64,000 bases of DNA, from the NCBI RefSeq assembly GCF_013303125.1, contig NZ_JABTTE010000003.1, positions 177,747 through 241,746 of the forward strand. Reading direction: 5' to 3'. The stretch's first letter is position 1, and the number at the start of each line of letters is the position of its first letter. Both the position numbers and the translations under genes were made by a program. The notes below the pieces were generated by a model, which had not been told where the DNA came from, did not search any database, and was given only the letters and a program-made list of their open reading frames with translations. The stretch is from Calidifontibacillus erzurumensis. Its GTDB lineage: Bacteria > Bacillota > Bacilli > Bacillales > Bacillaceae_J. Of this stretch, positions 18,582 to 28,381 are shown piece after piece.

Positions 18582-18755
18582 ATGTTTTGTAATATTAATG
18601 AAAGAAAAGATTACTTTATCGAAATTCTCATAAATCATGGTTTATATAAAATGCCAGATGGTCGTCAATTATATGAAGCAAGTGAAAAGGAACTAAAAAA
18701 GGAACTTTGTTTAATTACAAACAATCAATTTCCATTTTGCCCTATTTCACAATAA
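18582..18755 (+). CDS. FbpA-like small protein (Fur-regulated basic protein family)
   Basis: This 57-residue protein resembles the Fur-regulated basic protein A family: a RKDYFIEILINHGLYK block and a GRQLYEASEKELKKEL block match the family pattern of a helix followed by RQLYE-x-x-x-x-EL. In B. subtilis, FbpA assists the iron-sparing response. The ATG at 18582 has GGGGTGAGGG upstream. The longer upstream frame includes promoter DNA and is not coding. I see a consensus promoter and a cre site, but no convincing Fur box. Confidence 0.65.
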   Translation: MFCNINERKDYFIEILINHGLYKMPDGRQLYEASEKELKKELCLITNNQFPFCPISQ

Positions 18756-18849
18756 TACTGACTCATTTAATACCCATATTTCCCCAAAGATATTTAATAT
18801 TTCTTAAAACATACGATGTATCTAGTTTTGTCCTTCCCTTTAAATATAT

Positions 18850-18890
18850 GGATGTCCCATTCGTCTATTTTTGACTTGGGACATCCTTTT
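18850..18890 (+). terminator. Intrinsic terminator after FbpA-like gene
   Basis: GGATGTCCCA and TGGGACATCC form a perfect 10-bp stem with a 17-base loop followed by TTTTC. Confidence 0.85.
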
Positions 18891-19054
18891 CATTTTATTT
18901 TTATTAATTTAAAGGCAAGTTTTGTAAAAATTCGTATATGTATTAGTGGTACATTTAACAAATTTCTTTTATGATAGATTTATAAAAGATTTTTTATGTA
19001 AAGTTCTACTTCCTTTCCAATAAAGTAGAATCATAAAAGAAATGAGGAAATGAG

Positions 19055-19864
19055 ATGAAAGAGACCAATGTTTTGTTACAAGAAGCACAAGCAATGCTCA
19101 TCGAAACGAGCCGCACATTTGCTATTCCAATTTCAAGGTTGGAAGGAAAATTAAACCACGTCGTGATGGCCTCTTATCTTTGTATGCGCAGTATTGATGA
19201 AATTGAAGATCATTTATCATTACCAAATGATCAAAAAATTTTCTTGCTACAATCTGTCGCAAAGCAAGTGCTAAATGAAAAAGATTCACTTTTCCCACTA
19301 TTTGCACCATTTACCAAGTACTTGCCAGAGGTAACGCTCCGTATAGATGATTGGCTAAAACTTATTCCTGATGATATTTCTGCGGATGTACGTTTTTTTA
19401 TTTCAAAAATGGCTAAAGGTATGGCAAAATGGACAGAACGGAATTGGCAAATTGAAACAGAAGAAGACTTAGATGATTATACTTATGTTGTGGCTGGTCT
19501 AGTTGGTGAACTTTTGTCTGTCCTTTGGCAATGGCATGATCAAATTGAAACAGATCGACAGCTTGCGATTTCTTTTGGTCGCGGTTTGCAAGCTGTCAAT
19601 ATCATTCGCAATAAAAGTGAAGATCAAGAGAGAGGTGTTTCTTTTTATCCGAAAGATTGGACACAGGAAAATATGATTGCTTATGCTAAAAAACAACTGG
19701 CTCAAGCAGACAAATATATTGCCTCTATTAAACCAAAGCATATTTATGAATTTTGCTCGATCCCATTAGCCCTTGCTTATGGAACACTTCAAGTGATTGA
19801 AAATAATCAAGAAAAATTGAAACGCGATGAAGTCATTAATATTGTTAATACTATTATTAAATAA
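19055..19864 (+). CDS. yisP: YisP-like farnesyl diphosphate phosphatase (squalene/phytoene synthase fold)
   Basis: This 269-residue protein belongs to the squalene/phytoene synthase family. The first Asp-rich motif is intact (Asp48-Asp52, DEIED). The second reads NKSED (residues 186-190), with Asn in place of the first Asp. The same type of substitution is known in B. subtilis YisP, which makes farnesol from farnesyl diphosphate instead of coupling two molecules, and which affects membrane lipid domains and biofilm. No carotenoid genes are adjacent, supporting this reading. It is followed by a strong terminator and is monocistronic. Confidence 0.78.
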   Translation: MKETNVLLQEAQAMLIETSRTFAIPISRLEGKLNHVVMASYLCMRSIDEIEDHLSLPNDQKIFLLQSVAKQVLNEKDSLFPLFAPFTKYLPEVTLRIDDWLKLIPDDISADVRFFISKMAKGMAKWTERNWQIETEEDLDDYTYVVAGLVGELLSVLWQWHDQIETDRQLAISFGRGLQAVNIIRNKSEDQERGVSFYPKDWTQENMIAYAKKQLAQADKYIASIKPKHIYEFCSIPLALAYGTLQVIENNQEKLKRDEVINIVNTIIK

Positions 19865-20299
19865 TAAAAACTCCTTACGGCTGTCCAATATTCAAAAAGG
19901 ACAGCCAATTTTTTATAGACCCAACCCTTACCTAAAAGTTCAAACACATTTTTTTACTGCCCGAGAAACTTCGATACAAGCTATTTTGTAGTAAGATAAA
20001 TGATTACTTTTTAGAAGTTATAATGAAGAATATGCAGTTTCAAATTGGTACACATGTTTCAGCCGATCTCAATTTTCTTTGCTAATTTAATCTTAATTTA
20101 TTAAGTGTTATTCATTTTAACGGTTACAACTAAAATAATTTACCCTCCCAACTTCATTTTTCAAACATCTCTATACCTTTCTTTTTTTGGTAAATGCCCT
20201 TAATGATTTTAAAAAAATAGCTTTTACAATGAAACCTGTCCAAGAAAATTGTCGTATAATAGTAGAAAGTGGACGATTTTTCTGTAGGAGAAGATTTGT
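19865..20299. other. 435-base intergenic region before xpaC
   Basis: It holds the yisP terminator and, near its right end, a TATAAT (about 20254) that may be the -10 of xpaC; a matching -35 is not clear. No gene is seen. Confidence 0.5.
19879..19914 (+). terminator. Intrinsic terminator after yisP
   Basis: GGCTGTCC and GGACAGCC form an 8-bp stem with a 12-base loop, followed by AATTTTTT. Confidence 0.92.
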
Positions 20300-21073
20300 A
20301 TGAAAACAATACTATCATTTATTTACCGCATGATGATCTCTTCCATTGTTTTTGTAGTAACATTGCCGATTGCCCATTTTGGGCTTTCTATGTCAATAGG
20401 GGTGTCCTCGTTAATAGCATTAATTTCTGGTGCAACTTCTTATTATTTCTTAAAGCTTCGAAGCAAGCAAAAATTGTTAAAGGATAACCATTTAACAAGA
20501 AAGGAATATCAATCCATTGAGCGTAATCTGAAAGAAGCAAAAGAAAAAATAAAACGTTTAAACAAAGCTATGTTAGGTATTCGGTCATTTCGTGCAGCTA
20601 AATTAATTGGCAGCTTGCAGCGTATTGTTAAACAGATTTATCAAATTGTTAAAAATGAACCAAAAAGGTTTTATCAAGCAGAACGGTTCTTTTTCTACCA
20701 CTTGGATTCCGTTGTAGAAATATCGGAACGTTATGTATTTTTATCAAGACAAAATGTAAAAAATGTCGATGTACGTTTGTCCTTAACTGAGACCGAAGAA
20801 ACAATGGAAAATTTGTTGAATTTATTGAATGATGATTTACTGCGAGTATTGGCAAATGATATCGAAACACTGCAACTGGAACTTGATGTTGCCAAACAAG
20901 CTCATGAGCGTCATCAAACATTTATGGACATGGGACAACAAAGCTTTCAATTTGAAAAAAGTGAAGAACAGAAACTTTTGACAAATGAAAATCCATCAAT
21001 AAAAATCAATTTCACAACAAGAACGAATCGAGATGAAGAATTAATACGAGATGAAAGGAGTCACAAATCATGA
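20300..21073 (+). CDS. xpaC: XpaC-like membrane protein
   Basis: This 257-residue protein has two N-terminal membrane helices (about residues 8-50) followed by a long helical, coiled-coil-rich cytoplasmic region. It matches the family named after B. subtilis XpaC (hydrolysis of 5-bromo-4-chloroindolyl phosphate), whose true role is unclear. As in B. subtilis it is followed directly by yaaN/telA, here with a four-base overlap (ATGA). TAGGAG precedes the ATG. Confidence 0.85.
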   Translation: MKTILSFIYRMMISSIVFVVTLPIAHFGLSMSIGVSSLIALISGATSYYFLKLRSKQKLLKDNHLTRKEYQSIERNLKEAKEKIKRLNKAMLGIRSFRAAKLIGSLQRIVKQIYQIVKNEPKRFYQAERFFFYHLDSVVEISERYVFLSRQNVKNVDVRLSLTETEETMENLLNLLNDDLLRVLANDIETLQLELDVAKQAHERHQTFMDMGQQSFQFEKSEEQKLLTNENPSIKINFTTRTNRDEELIRDERSHKS

Positions 21074-22239
21074 GTGAGGAAATAAAAACACAAACTACAT
21101 CAGAAACTAATGATATCTTGTCAGATTTATTAGCTAACCCATTCGGTAATGTTGAAAATGAACCTATATTAATTCAAAATGATCAAAAGCCAAAACGGAT
21201 GATTGATGCTTTACCTGAGAATCATCGCCAAAAAGCGGTCGACATTGCCAAACAAATTAACATTCAAGATCCTCAGACGATCATCCAATTTGGCACCGCA
21301 GCCCAAACGAAGCTTTCTGATTTCTCCCATTCAATGCTTGAACATGTACAGAGGAAAGACACTGGTCCAATTGGTGATATATTAAAAGAACTTATGGTAA
21401 AACTTGAACAAGTAAATCCTGAAGAATTGAGCCAAGAAAAACAAAACTTTTTTAAGCGGATTTTTAACAAAGTTTCAAGTTCGATCAATGAAATCATGTC
21501 AAAATACCAAAAAATTGGTGCACAAATTGATAAAATTGGAGTTAAACTCGAGCATCAAAAAAATATTTTGCTCAGCGATAATCAGATGTTAGAAGAGTTA
21601 TTTAAGAAAAATAAAGAGTATTTTGAAGCTCTCAATATTTTTATTGCTGCCGGAGAACTTAAGTTGGACGAGCTACGCACAAAAGACATTCCTGCCCTAA
21701 AGCAGAAGGCCGAAACAACAGATGACCAAATGGTTTACCAAGATTTAAATGATTTAATCCAATTTGCAGACCGGTTAGAAAAACGGCTCCATGATTTAAA
21801 ACTAAGCAGACAAATTACAATCCAAAGTGCACCGCAAATACGCATGATTCAAAATATGAATCAAGCGCTAGTTGAAAAAATTCAATCGTCGATACTAACA
21901 GCGATTCCGTTATGGAAGAACCAAATTACAATTGCTTTAACTCTTTATAGACAAAGAAGAGCTGTAGAAGCACAAAAACAAGTTAGCAAAACGACAAATG
22001 AACTATTACTAAAAAATGCAGAAATGCTAAAAACAAACAGCATTGAAACTGCACGTGAAAACGAGCGCGGTCTAGTAGATATCGAAACATTGAAAAAAAC
22101 GCAAGAAAACTTATTAACAACCTTGAAAGAAACAATCCGCATTCAACACGAAGGACGTTTAAAACGCCAACAGGCAGAACAGGAACTCATTAAAATGGAA
22201 GATCAAATGAAACAAATGCTATTAAGCATGAAACCATAG
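21070..22239 (+). CDS. yaaN: TelA/YaaN toxic-anion resistance family protein
   Basis: This 389-residue cytoplasmic protein is almost wholly alpha-helical and coiled-coil, typical of the TelA (tellurite resistance) family, Pfam toxic anion resistance. Its role in Gram-positive bacteria is linked to resistance to tellurite and cell-envelope agents, but the mechanism is unknown. A good AAGGAG ribosome site lies in the xpaC end, and the start overlaps the xpaC stop, so the pair is translationally coupled. Confidence 0.88.
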   Translation: MSEEIKTQTTSETNDILSDLLANPFGNVENEPILIQNDQKPKRMIDALPENHRQKAVDIAKQINIQDPQTIIQFGTAAQTKLSDFSHSMLEHVQRKDTGPIGDILKELMVKLEQVNPEELSQEKQNFFKRIFNKVSSSINEIMSKYQKIGAQIDKIGVKLEHQKNILLSDNQMLEELFKKNKEYFEALNIFIAAGELKLDELRTKDIPALKQKAETTDDQMVYQDLNDLIQFADRLEKRLHDLKLSRQITIQSAPQIRMIQNMNQALVEKIQSSILTAIPLWKNQITIALTLYRQRRAVEAQKQVSKTTNELLLKNAEMLKTNSIETARENERGLVDIETLKKTQENLLTTLKETIRIQHEGRLKRQQAEQELIKMEDQMKQMLLSMKP

Positions 22240-22257
22240 CCGTTAAAATGATGAAGA

Positions 22258-22287
22258 GAGGCAGTTCAGTCGCATCTGAACTGCCTC
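22258..22287. terminator. Hairpin between convergent yaaN and DUF457 gene
   Basis: GAGGCAGTTCAG and CTGAACTGCCTC form a perfect 12-bp stem with a 6-base loop. T-rich DNA on both sides suggests bidirectional termination. Confidence 0.8.
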
Positions 22288-22357
22288 ACCTTATCTATAT
22301 ATCCGACAAATTTCATTAATCTTTTTCATATATCTAAACCAATCTATTTTATTGCTT

Positions 22358-23254
22358 TTAGTTCTTCACATGCATCTCATCTAGTTGACCCTTTTTTTCA
22401 ATATATTCAAACAAAAATGATTGCCCATTCCGGTAAAACCTTGGATCATATAATCCTAAATGTTTATCATTATCAACAATTACGACAAAAGGTGCCCATT
22501 CATATAATGTTTTTGCTTCTGGGCGCTCTCGAAATAAAAGGTCTAAGTCTGCATTTTCACTCGATTGTAATGTATAAAGTAATTTTTCTGATTGGAACAG
22601 ATTATCTTCAACAATTTCTACAATATCATCTTTTTTTCCAATTACAGTGAAGTGATAAGGAATAAAGTTTGCTGATAGAGCTATTTTCTCATAATTTTCT
22701 TCATGTTGCTCATAAATAATGTAACCACACAACGATTGTGCCGCAATGTGGACCGCCACCAAAAGCCAAGCTGTTCGAAAAACTTTTTGCGATGGGATAG
22801 ATGATCTTTTTGCAATGATAAAAGCTCCTAACATAATAATCCAAAACACAAAATCAATGATAGGGATGGTTCCAAACGTAATTCTAATTTTCGAAAATGG
22901 TTCTAAATAGCCGGTTCCCCAAGCATTAAATAAATCGCTAGTAACATGAATAAAAACTGCAAGCCAAGCGATAAAAAACAAACGGATATCTTTTATTCGA
23001 AAGAGGAGCCAAGCGAGTCCCCAAAAAACAAAAGCCCAAATAGGTGTTATGAATATGGAATGGGTGATTCCGCGATGCCACATTTGATATAAACCTTGGG
23101 TATCCCAAAATTGCGATACAACATCAATATCCGGAATTTGGCTGGCACCGATAGCTGTAACGAGCAAAGCTCGGTTATACCTTTTTGTTTCCTTTTCCGT
23201 TTTTAAAGCGCCATATAGTGTAAGACCAAAAAGAGTATGTGTAATGCTGTCCAT
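22358..23254 (-). CDS. YdjM/DUF457-type membrane-bound metal-dependent hydrolase
   Basis: This 298-residue membrane protein starts with MDSITHTLFGL and contains DIDVVSQF, WHRGITHSI and HVTSDLFNAWGT, the His/Asp motifs of the YdjM/DUF457 superfamily. About five membrane segments fill residues 60-180, followed by a soluble tail. The B. subtilis member YfhP is linked to regulation of its neighbours and spores, and these motifs could bind metal, but no reaction is proven. GGGGGAGAGG precedes the ATG. It is convergent with yaaN. Confidence 0.8.
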   Translation of the reverse strand: MDSITHTLFGLTLYGALKTEKETKRYNRALLVTAIGASQIPDIDVVSQFWDTQGLYQMWHRGITHSIFITPIWAFVFWGLAWLLFRIKDIRLFFIAWLAVFIHVTSDLFNAWGTGYLEPFSKIRITFGTIPIIDFVFWIIMLGAFIIAKRSSIPSQKVFRTAWLLVAVHIAAQSLCGYIIYEQHEENYEKIALSANFIPYHFTVIGKKDDIVEIVEDNLFQSEKLLYTLQSSENADLDLLFRERPEAKTLYEWAPFVVIVDNDKHLGLYDPRFYRNGQSFLFEYIEKKGQLDEMHVKN

Positions 23255-23887
23255 TTCCTCTCCCCCAAGATATCCTTTACTCCCTATTGTAAATTGTAGT
23301 CTAGAAAATTAAAATTTATTTACTACAAAGGGTCTGAATCAGGAAGATGTTTTCACCATCTCATTAATAATTTCAGATTAAATCAGTGAAGGAAGTTGAA
23401 ACCAATATTACATGGATTAGTTTCTTATTTTTTACGGGTAAAATTTATCAAGGTTGAGATCAATACATTATGTTTGCAAAATTCTGTAACAACTTTTCTT
23501 TTAAATAGGAAATTATTGTCATTAAATTTCTATAGAATATTGAAAAAATGATAGGTCGATCGGAAGATTTAAAAATTTTTTGAATGGCTGAAAATCAATA
23601 ATAGATTTTAAATAACGTTAATTTTAATATTTTAGACCAATACTTTCCCTACAGCTTTAAGAAATGTAAAGCATCCTTCTTCCGAAAAATAAGAAAATCC
23701 GAATAGAGTTGTACAACATCTTTTTACATAAAAATATATAGGACAAAAGGGAGCAATAATAAAATACTTTTTAAGAGAAAAGCATCCCTTTTGCCATAAC
23801 TGATATTATTGATTTCAAATTCTATTCGTATAATTTTTTCATAGGATCGATCTTTCTTGAATAGTATGACTACTTTCTCCAATTTTA
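23255..23887. other. 633-base intergenic region
   Basis: AT-rich DNA without a credible gene, terminator or known RNA element. It should contain the promoter of the DUF457 gene and the 3' end of the MFS transcript. Confidence 0.5.
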
Positions 23888-25123
23888 TTAATTTGCAGGT
23901 TTTCCAGCTTCAACCAATACTTTACTCCCAATTAAGAAAAAGCTCTGAATGAACATGCACAAACCAGTTCCAATTAATAGCCATTCGATTTTTATATAGT
24001 CAGCAATCGGTCCGAATATGAGCATGCCGATCGGCATCATTGAAGTTGAAATCATTCCATAAATGCCAAAGATACGGCCTTGAAAATCCTCCTCTATTTT
24101 CTCTTGCAGTAAAACAGTTGAAGGGGTGTTAAAAAACGGCATCGCAACACCCGTTACCATCATAAAAAACAAATATATCCAAAAATTTGGTGTAATTCCG
24201 AGTGAAAACGTACAAACACCAAATAATAGGCTGGCTAATGTCATGGTATGAATACGATTTCTAAAACCGCCCCAAGCGGCTATTACAACCCCGCCAATCA
24301 TCATCCCGGAGGAAAAAGCAATTTCAATCGCTGTCAAGCGCCAAACTTCATCACCAAAGCTGCGGGCAACTTGTAGAGGTGTCAAAAATGCAGCGGGTGC
24401 AACAAAAATGAAATAGATCGTAAGAAATAAAAAGAATTTTAATAAAAAAGGATGCTGCTTAATATAAGCAATCCCTTGCTTTAAATCCGTAAAATAGTTA
24501 ACCATTTGCTGTTCACGAGCCTTCCGGTGAACGGGAATCTTAAACGAAGTCAACATAAACAGTATGGCGACAGCTGCTGTGATGATATCAATAAAGAAAA
24601 TCATTTCTAGTGAAGCCATCGTTAACAATGCCGCACTTGCCATTGGGGCAACAAGCATCACCAACGCTTGGATACTGCCATTAATGCCATTGACTTTCGT
24701 TAATTTTTCTTCAGGAACAATTTGCGGCAAAATTGCCCCAATTGCCGGAGTTTGAATCCCTGTTCCAATAGCCCTTATACTTGCCATAGCAAAAAGAAGC
24801 CATAATTCCTTATATCCTGTTAAAAATAATACGGCAAGGACGAGTGTTGCCAATGCAACTAGCGCATCTGCTAAAATGATCAACATTTTTCGATTAAAGC
24901 GGTCTGCCCAAACGCCTGCAAACGGTGAAAGCAAAAATGTAGGAACGAATCCACAAAGAATGAAAATGGTCATTAATAACCCTGATTTTGTATTAAGAGT
25001 AACATACCAAAAAATCGCATATTGGACTAGCGAGGAGCCAAAAAGAGAAACTGTTTGACTAGTTAAAAAAATGACGATATTTTTTATCCATTGTTTATAA
25101 ACTTGTTCATTTACTAAATTCAT
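23888..25123 (-). CDS. MFS exporter, macrolide-efflux-like (MFS_3)
   Basis: This is an MFS protein of about 411 residues with 12 predicted helices and the loop GVWADRFNRKML, the pattern of the MefA-like/MFS_3 exporters. It follows the RlmA-type methyltransferase gene on the same strand; an alternative TTG start at 25198 would overlap that gene by 8 bases. The ATG at 25123 (AGGAG 13 bases upstream) just precedes the first helix and is preferred, but the start is uncertain. The substrate is unknown; the neighbour suggests a ribosome-targeting drug. Confidence 0.83.
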   Translation of the reverse strand: MNLVNEQVYKQWIKNIVIFLTSQTVSLFGSSLVQYAIFWYVTLNTKSGLLMTIFILCGFVPTFLLSPFAGVWADRFNRKMLIILADALVALATLVLAVLFLTGYKELWLLFAMASIRAIGTGIQTPAIGAILPQIVPEEKLTKVNGINGSIQALVMLVAPMASAALLTMASLEMIFFIDIITAAVAILFMLTSFKIPVHRKAREQQMVNYFTDLKQGIAYIKQHPFLLKFFLFLTIYFIFVAPAAFLTPLQVARSFGDEVWRLTAIEIAFSSGMMIGGVVIAAWGGFRNRIHTMTLASLLFGVCTFSLGITPNFWIYLFFMMVTGVAMPFFNTPSTVLLQEKIEEDFQGRIFGIYGMISTSMMPIGMLIFGPIADYIKIEWLLIGTGLCMFIQSFFLIGSKVLVEAGKPAN

Positions 25124-25190
25124 TCTTATTGCATCGACTCCTGTTTCATTTATTAAATTTATATTGTGTTGAAAGACAAAATTTCGTGAT

Positions 25191-26075
25191 TTACACAACT
25201 CCTACTAAAAGATCCAGATCGATCGTTATTTCAGACATTTCCTGATTTACAAACGATTCAATTCTCTGTTGATCTGCAGTCCAAGCAAGGGGGGTCATTT
25301 CCACCAAATTTTTCAATTCTTCTTTTTTTAATTTTTTACAATATCTAATATTGCTGACTTCTACCGTGCGGAAATGATCTTTAAAAAGGGAAATGGTCTT
25401 GTCATTTTGATAGATGCTTTTTTCTTGACCTTTAAAAAGGGTTTGACGTAATTCTTTTAAATATTCAGTTCGTGGAACAACTTTAATTACAATTCCTTTT
25501 TCAGCAACTATTCGCTTAAATTCATCATAATTCGAAGGAGATAAAATATTTAATATCACATGAAACGTTTGATCTGCAAATGGAGTGTTAGCCAAATCAC
25601 CCACAAGCCAAATTAACTCATCATGGCGCTTAGCCGCCATCAAAATCGCCTCTTTGGCAATATCAAGGCCAATACCAGACGCTTTCAACTTACAATTTTC
25701 AACAATTTTATGTAAATGCGACCCTTCTCCACAGCCAATATCTACAAGAAACATTTGGGATTGTCGGTCATTTGCCTTCAATGTGTTATCAAAATGCTCT
25801 TCAATAATAGATGCTATCAATTGATGCATTTTACCGTATAATTCTGTTTCACAAATAATTTTTCGCCTTGCTTCAAACAATTCTTTTGTATACTGGCTAT
25901 TTATTTGACGTGTTAATAAATTAACATACCCTTGTTTAGAAAAGTCAAACGTATGCCTCTTTGCGCATACCATCATCCGGAGATCATCTACGATTAATGG
26001 GTGATGGCATATGGGGCAACGAAAAGCAAATTCGATTTCTTTCACTCGCATAGCACTTTTTATTTTTTTCATCAT
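25191..26075 (-). CDS. rlmA: RlmA-type 23S rRNA (guanine-N1) methyltransferase
   Basis: This 294-residue SAM-dependent methyltransferase has an N-terminal zinc finger (Cys20, Cys23, Cys37, His41) and a Rossmann domain with VDIGCGEGSHL near residue 112, plus NILSPSNYDEF in the place of the usual catalytic loop. The architecture is that of RlmA, which methylates G745 or G748 in helix 35 of 23S rRNA; the Gram-positive enzyme (TlrB-like) can give tylosin-type macrolide resistance. AGGGGGATG precedes the ATG pair. It is co-transcribed with the MFS exporter. Confidence 0.85.
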   Translation of the reverse strand: MMKKIKSAMRVKEIEFAFRCPICHHPLIVDDLRMMVCAKRHTFDFSKQGYVNLLTRQINSQYTKELFEARRKIICETELYGKMHQLIASIIEEHFDNTLKANDRQSQMFLVDIGCGEGSHLHKIVENCKLKASGIGLDIAKEAILMAAKRHDELIWLVGDLANTPFADQTFHVILNILSPSNYDEFKRIVAEKGIVIKVVPRTEYLKELRQTLFKGQEKSIYQNDKTISLFKDHFRTVEVSNIRYCKKLKKEELKNLVEMTPLAWTADQQRIESFVNQEMSEITIDLDLLVGVV

Positions 26076-26413
26076 TAAGCATCCCCCTTACGTGCGAAAA
26101 TAACTAACAGTCTTCCTGTCTGTATTCAATCCTATTTTGTATATTTAGAAATATTATTTTTCTATCATGAATAGAAATTCCCGTTATTAATAGCTTAATA
26201 AATAAAGAAAGGCAATCCAAAGACTGCCATTAATTTGTAATTTTTTATCATCTTCATAGTCTTTATACATGTTGCATTCTTTCTACATTTTTCAGTTAGT
26301 ATTCTTAAATAGTTATGTTGAATATTTTACCATTTTTAATTAAGAATTTCTAATTTTCTTCATATAAATTTTAGAAACATAAAGCGGACTCCTCTGTTGG
26401 AACCCGCCTCCAT
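26076..26413. other. 338-base intergenic region
   Basis: It contains the promoter side of the methyltransferase gene and, at the right end, the permease terminator. I see no small gene. Confidence 0.5.
26384..26407 (-). terminator. Terminator-like hairpin after permease
   Basis: On the minus strand GCGGGTTCC and GGAGTCCGC form an interrupted stem with a 6-base loop, followed by TTTATG. The T-run is short. Confidence 0.55.
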
Positions 26414-27814
26414 TTATTTCAATGATCCTACTTGTTCTTCTTCAAGTCTATTTTTTTCTTTGGTCTTATTTAGTTGGTAACCTATATAAAGAATGATAAA
26501 CCAAATTGGAGCCACTAATAATGCGACTCGCATTTCTTCAATAAAAGCCATCAAAACGATAACAAGTGCCAAAAAAGCAAGGGCAAAGTATGAGGATATC
26601 GGATAAAACGGCATTTTGAAGGAAAGACGGCTTATTTCATCACTTGTTTTTGCTTTTCTAAACTTAAGCTGAGTAATTAAAATGATCGTCCAGCTTGTAA
26701 TTACTGCAACCGTTGCTATCGAAGATATATACAAAAATACTTTTTCTGGGACAATATAATTTAAAAATACAGCAACTAACAAAAATGATGATGAGAACAC
26801 AATACCTCTCCGAGGAGTCCGATACCTATTCAATTTTGCGAAATACTTAGGTCCGTTACTTTGTAATGCTAAATTAAAAAGCATCCGGCCGGAACTGTAT
26901 AAACCGCTGTTAAATGCAGATAATGCAGCAGTTAAAACAACAAAATTTATAATATGGGCAGCTCCAGGAATGCCAATTTTATCAAAAATTAATACAAACG
27001 GGCTGCCTTCTGTTCCAATTTCATTCCAAGGGTATAAACTCATCATTACTCCTAAAGCTGCAATATAAAAAATTAATATTCTCCAAACAATGCTGTTTAC
27101 TGCAGCTGGGATTGATTTTTTCGGGTTTCTAGCCTCTCCTGCAGTTATGCCGACAAGCTCCACTCCGCCAAACGAAAACATCACCAAAACAAACGATAAT
27201 AAAATCCCAATCATTCCGTTTGGTACAAATCCCCCATTGAGCCACAGGTTCGTAAAACCGATTGGATCTCCGTCATTTCCGATTCCAAATAGAATAATGA
27301 TAAGCCCAAAAATTATCATTGCAATAATTGCTACAACTTTTATCATCGCAAACCAAAATTCAAATTCACCAAATGCTTTTACATTAAAAATATTAATCAA
27401 TGTGATAACAATTAATGAAACAAGAGCAGTTACCCATTGAGGAATATGAGGGAACCAATAGTTAACATAAACCCCTGCAACCGTTAGTTCTGCCATTCCT
27501 ACAACTACCCACATAAACCAATACGTCCATCCGGTTAAATATCCAGCAAATGGACCTAAATAACGATTCGCATAAGCACTGAATGAACCGGATACAGGTT
27601 CTTCAACCGCCATTTCACCTAAGGCGCGCATAATTGTAAAAATTACAAATCCCCCGATTAAATAAGAAAGGAGAACAGCTGGTCCAGCCATTTGAATCGT
27701 AGAACTAGAGCCGTAAAAAAGTCCAACCCCAATCGCACCACCAAGTGCAATTAACTGAATATGCCTATTATCTAAACTTCTTTCCAGTTTTTCAGCTTCA
27801 TTCCTTTTCCCCAC
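26414..27814 (-). CDS. Amino-acid permease (APC family, AAT group)
   Basis: This is a permease of about 466 residues with 12 membrane helices that takes up amino acids by proton symport. The GGAIGVGLFYGSS first-helix motif and GEMAVEEPVSGSF are diagnostic of the AAT group (AapA/ProY/YbxG-like); the amino acid is not predictable. The start is taken as the GTG at 27814, eight bases after AAGGTGG; an earlier GTG overlaps that ribosome site. It seems to be monocistronic. Confidence 0.87.
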   Translation of the reverse strand: MGKRNEAEKLERSLDNRHIQLIALGGAIGVGLFYGSSSTIQMAGPAVLLSYLIGGFVIFTIMRALGEMAVEEPVSGSFSAYANRYLGPFAGYLTGWTYWFMWVVVGMAELTVAGVYVNYWFPHIPQWVTALVSLIVITLINIFNVKAFGEFEFWFAMIKVVAIIAMIIFGLIIILFGIGNDGDPIGFTNLWLNGGFVPNGMIGILLSFVLVMFSFGGVELVGITAGEARNPKKSIPAAVNSIVWRILIFYIAALGVMMSLYPWNEIGTEGSPFVLIFDKIGIPGAAHIINFVVLTAALSAFNSGLYSSGRMLFNLALQSNGPKYFAKLNRYRTPRRGIVFSSSFLLVAVFLNYIVPEKVFLYISSIATVAVITSWTIILITQLKFRKAKTSDEISRLSFKMPFYPISSYFALAFLALVIVLMAFIEEMRVALLVAPIWFIILYIGYQLNKTKEKNRLEEEQVGSLK

Positions 27815-27826
27815 ACATCTTTCCAC

Positions 27827-28381
27827 CTTTTAAGAAAATAACTTTATTATCTTAGAATAACCAAGAAATTCGATATTTTCCATACGTAAAAAAATTCATT
27901 TTATTCTGTTAATAATAATTCTTTTGTTGTTTAAGAGAATATTAGAAAAAGCGAAATATCATAATTAGTTTACCAAAATTCTATTACTTCTTTACCAACA
28001 TATTTTTATCAGAAACAACTTTATTCAAATCTATTTAAGATTCCCTTTTAATACTTGAAAATGTTTAAACCCTAGGACCATTGGTTGTAGTATGATCTTC
28101 CACTGAAAGAGTAATGCATAACTTACAAGAAAAGAGTGGGATACAAATAGTTTGTCACTACAAACTCTTTAATTTATTTATAAAAAAGGAATTTGCATTT
28201 CTTTTAATGCTGTAATAAGTACGCAATAAAAATAGCGGACATAAAGCCCGCTTTTCATTCTTTTAATATCGTATGGAACTAAAAAGTTATATTTGCTCGG
28301 TATTTGAATCTATCATTTATATCTATAAAACCAAATCACTAATAAAGTTTCAATTAATAGATCAAGTATAGGCAATAGAAG
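27827..28381. other. 555-base intergenic region
   Basis: It holds the permease promoter and the downstream side of cadA. Two hairpins are visible: the cadA terminator (28234-28252) and a weaker AGTTTGT/ACAAACT hairpin near 28150-28170. No gene is seen. Confidence 0.5.
28234..28252 (-). terminator. Intrinsic terminator after cadA
   Basis: AGCGG and CCGCT pair with an 9-base loop; the minus strand continues with ATTTTTATT. The stem is short. Confidence 0.6.
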
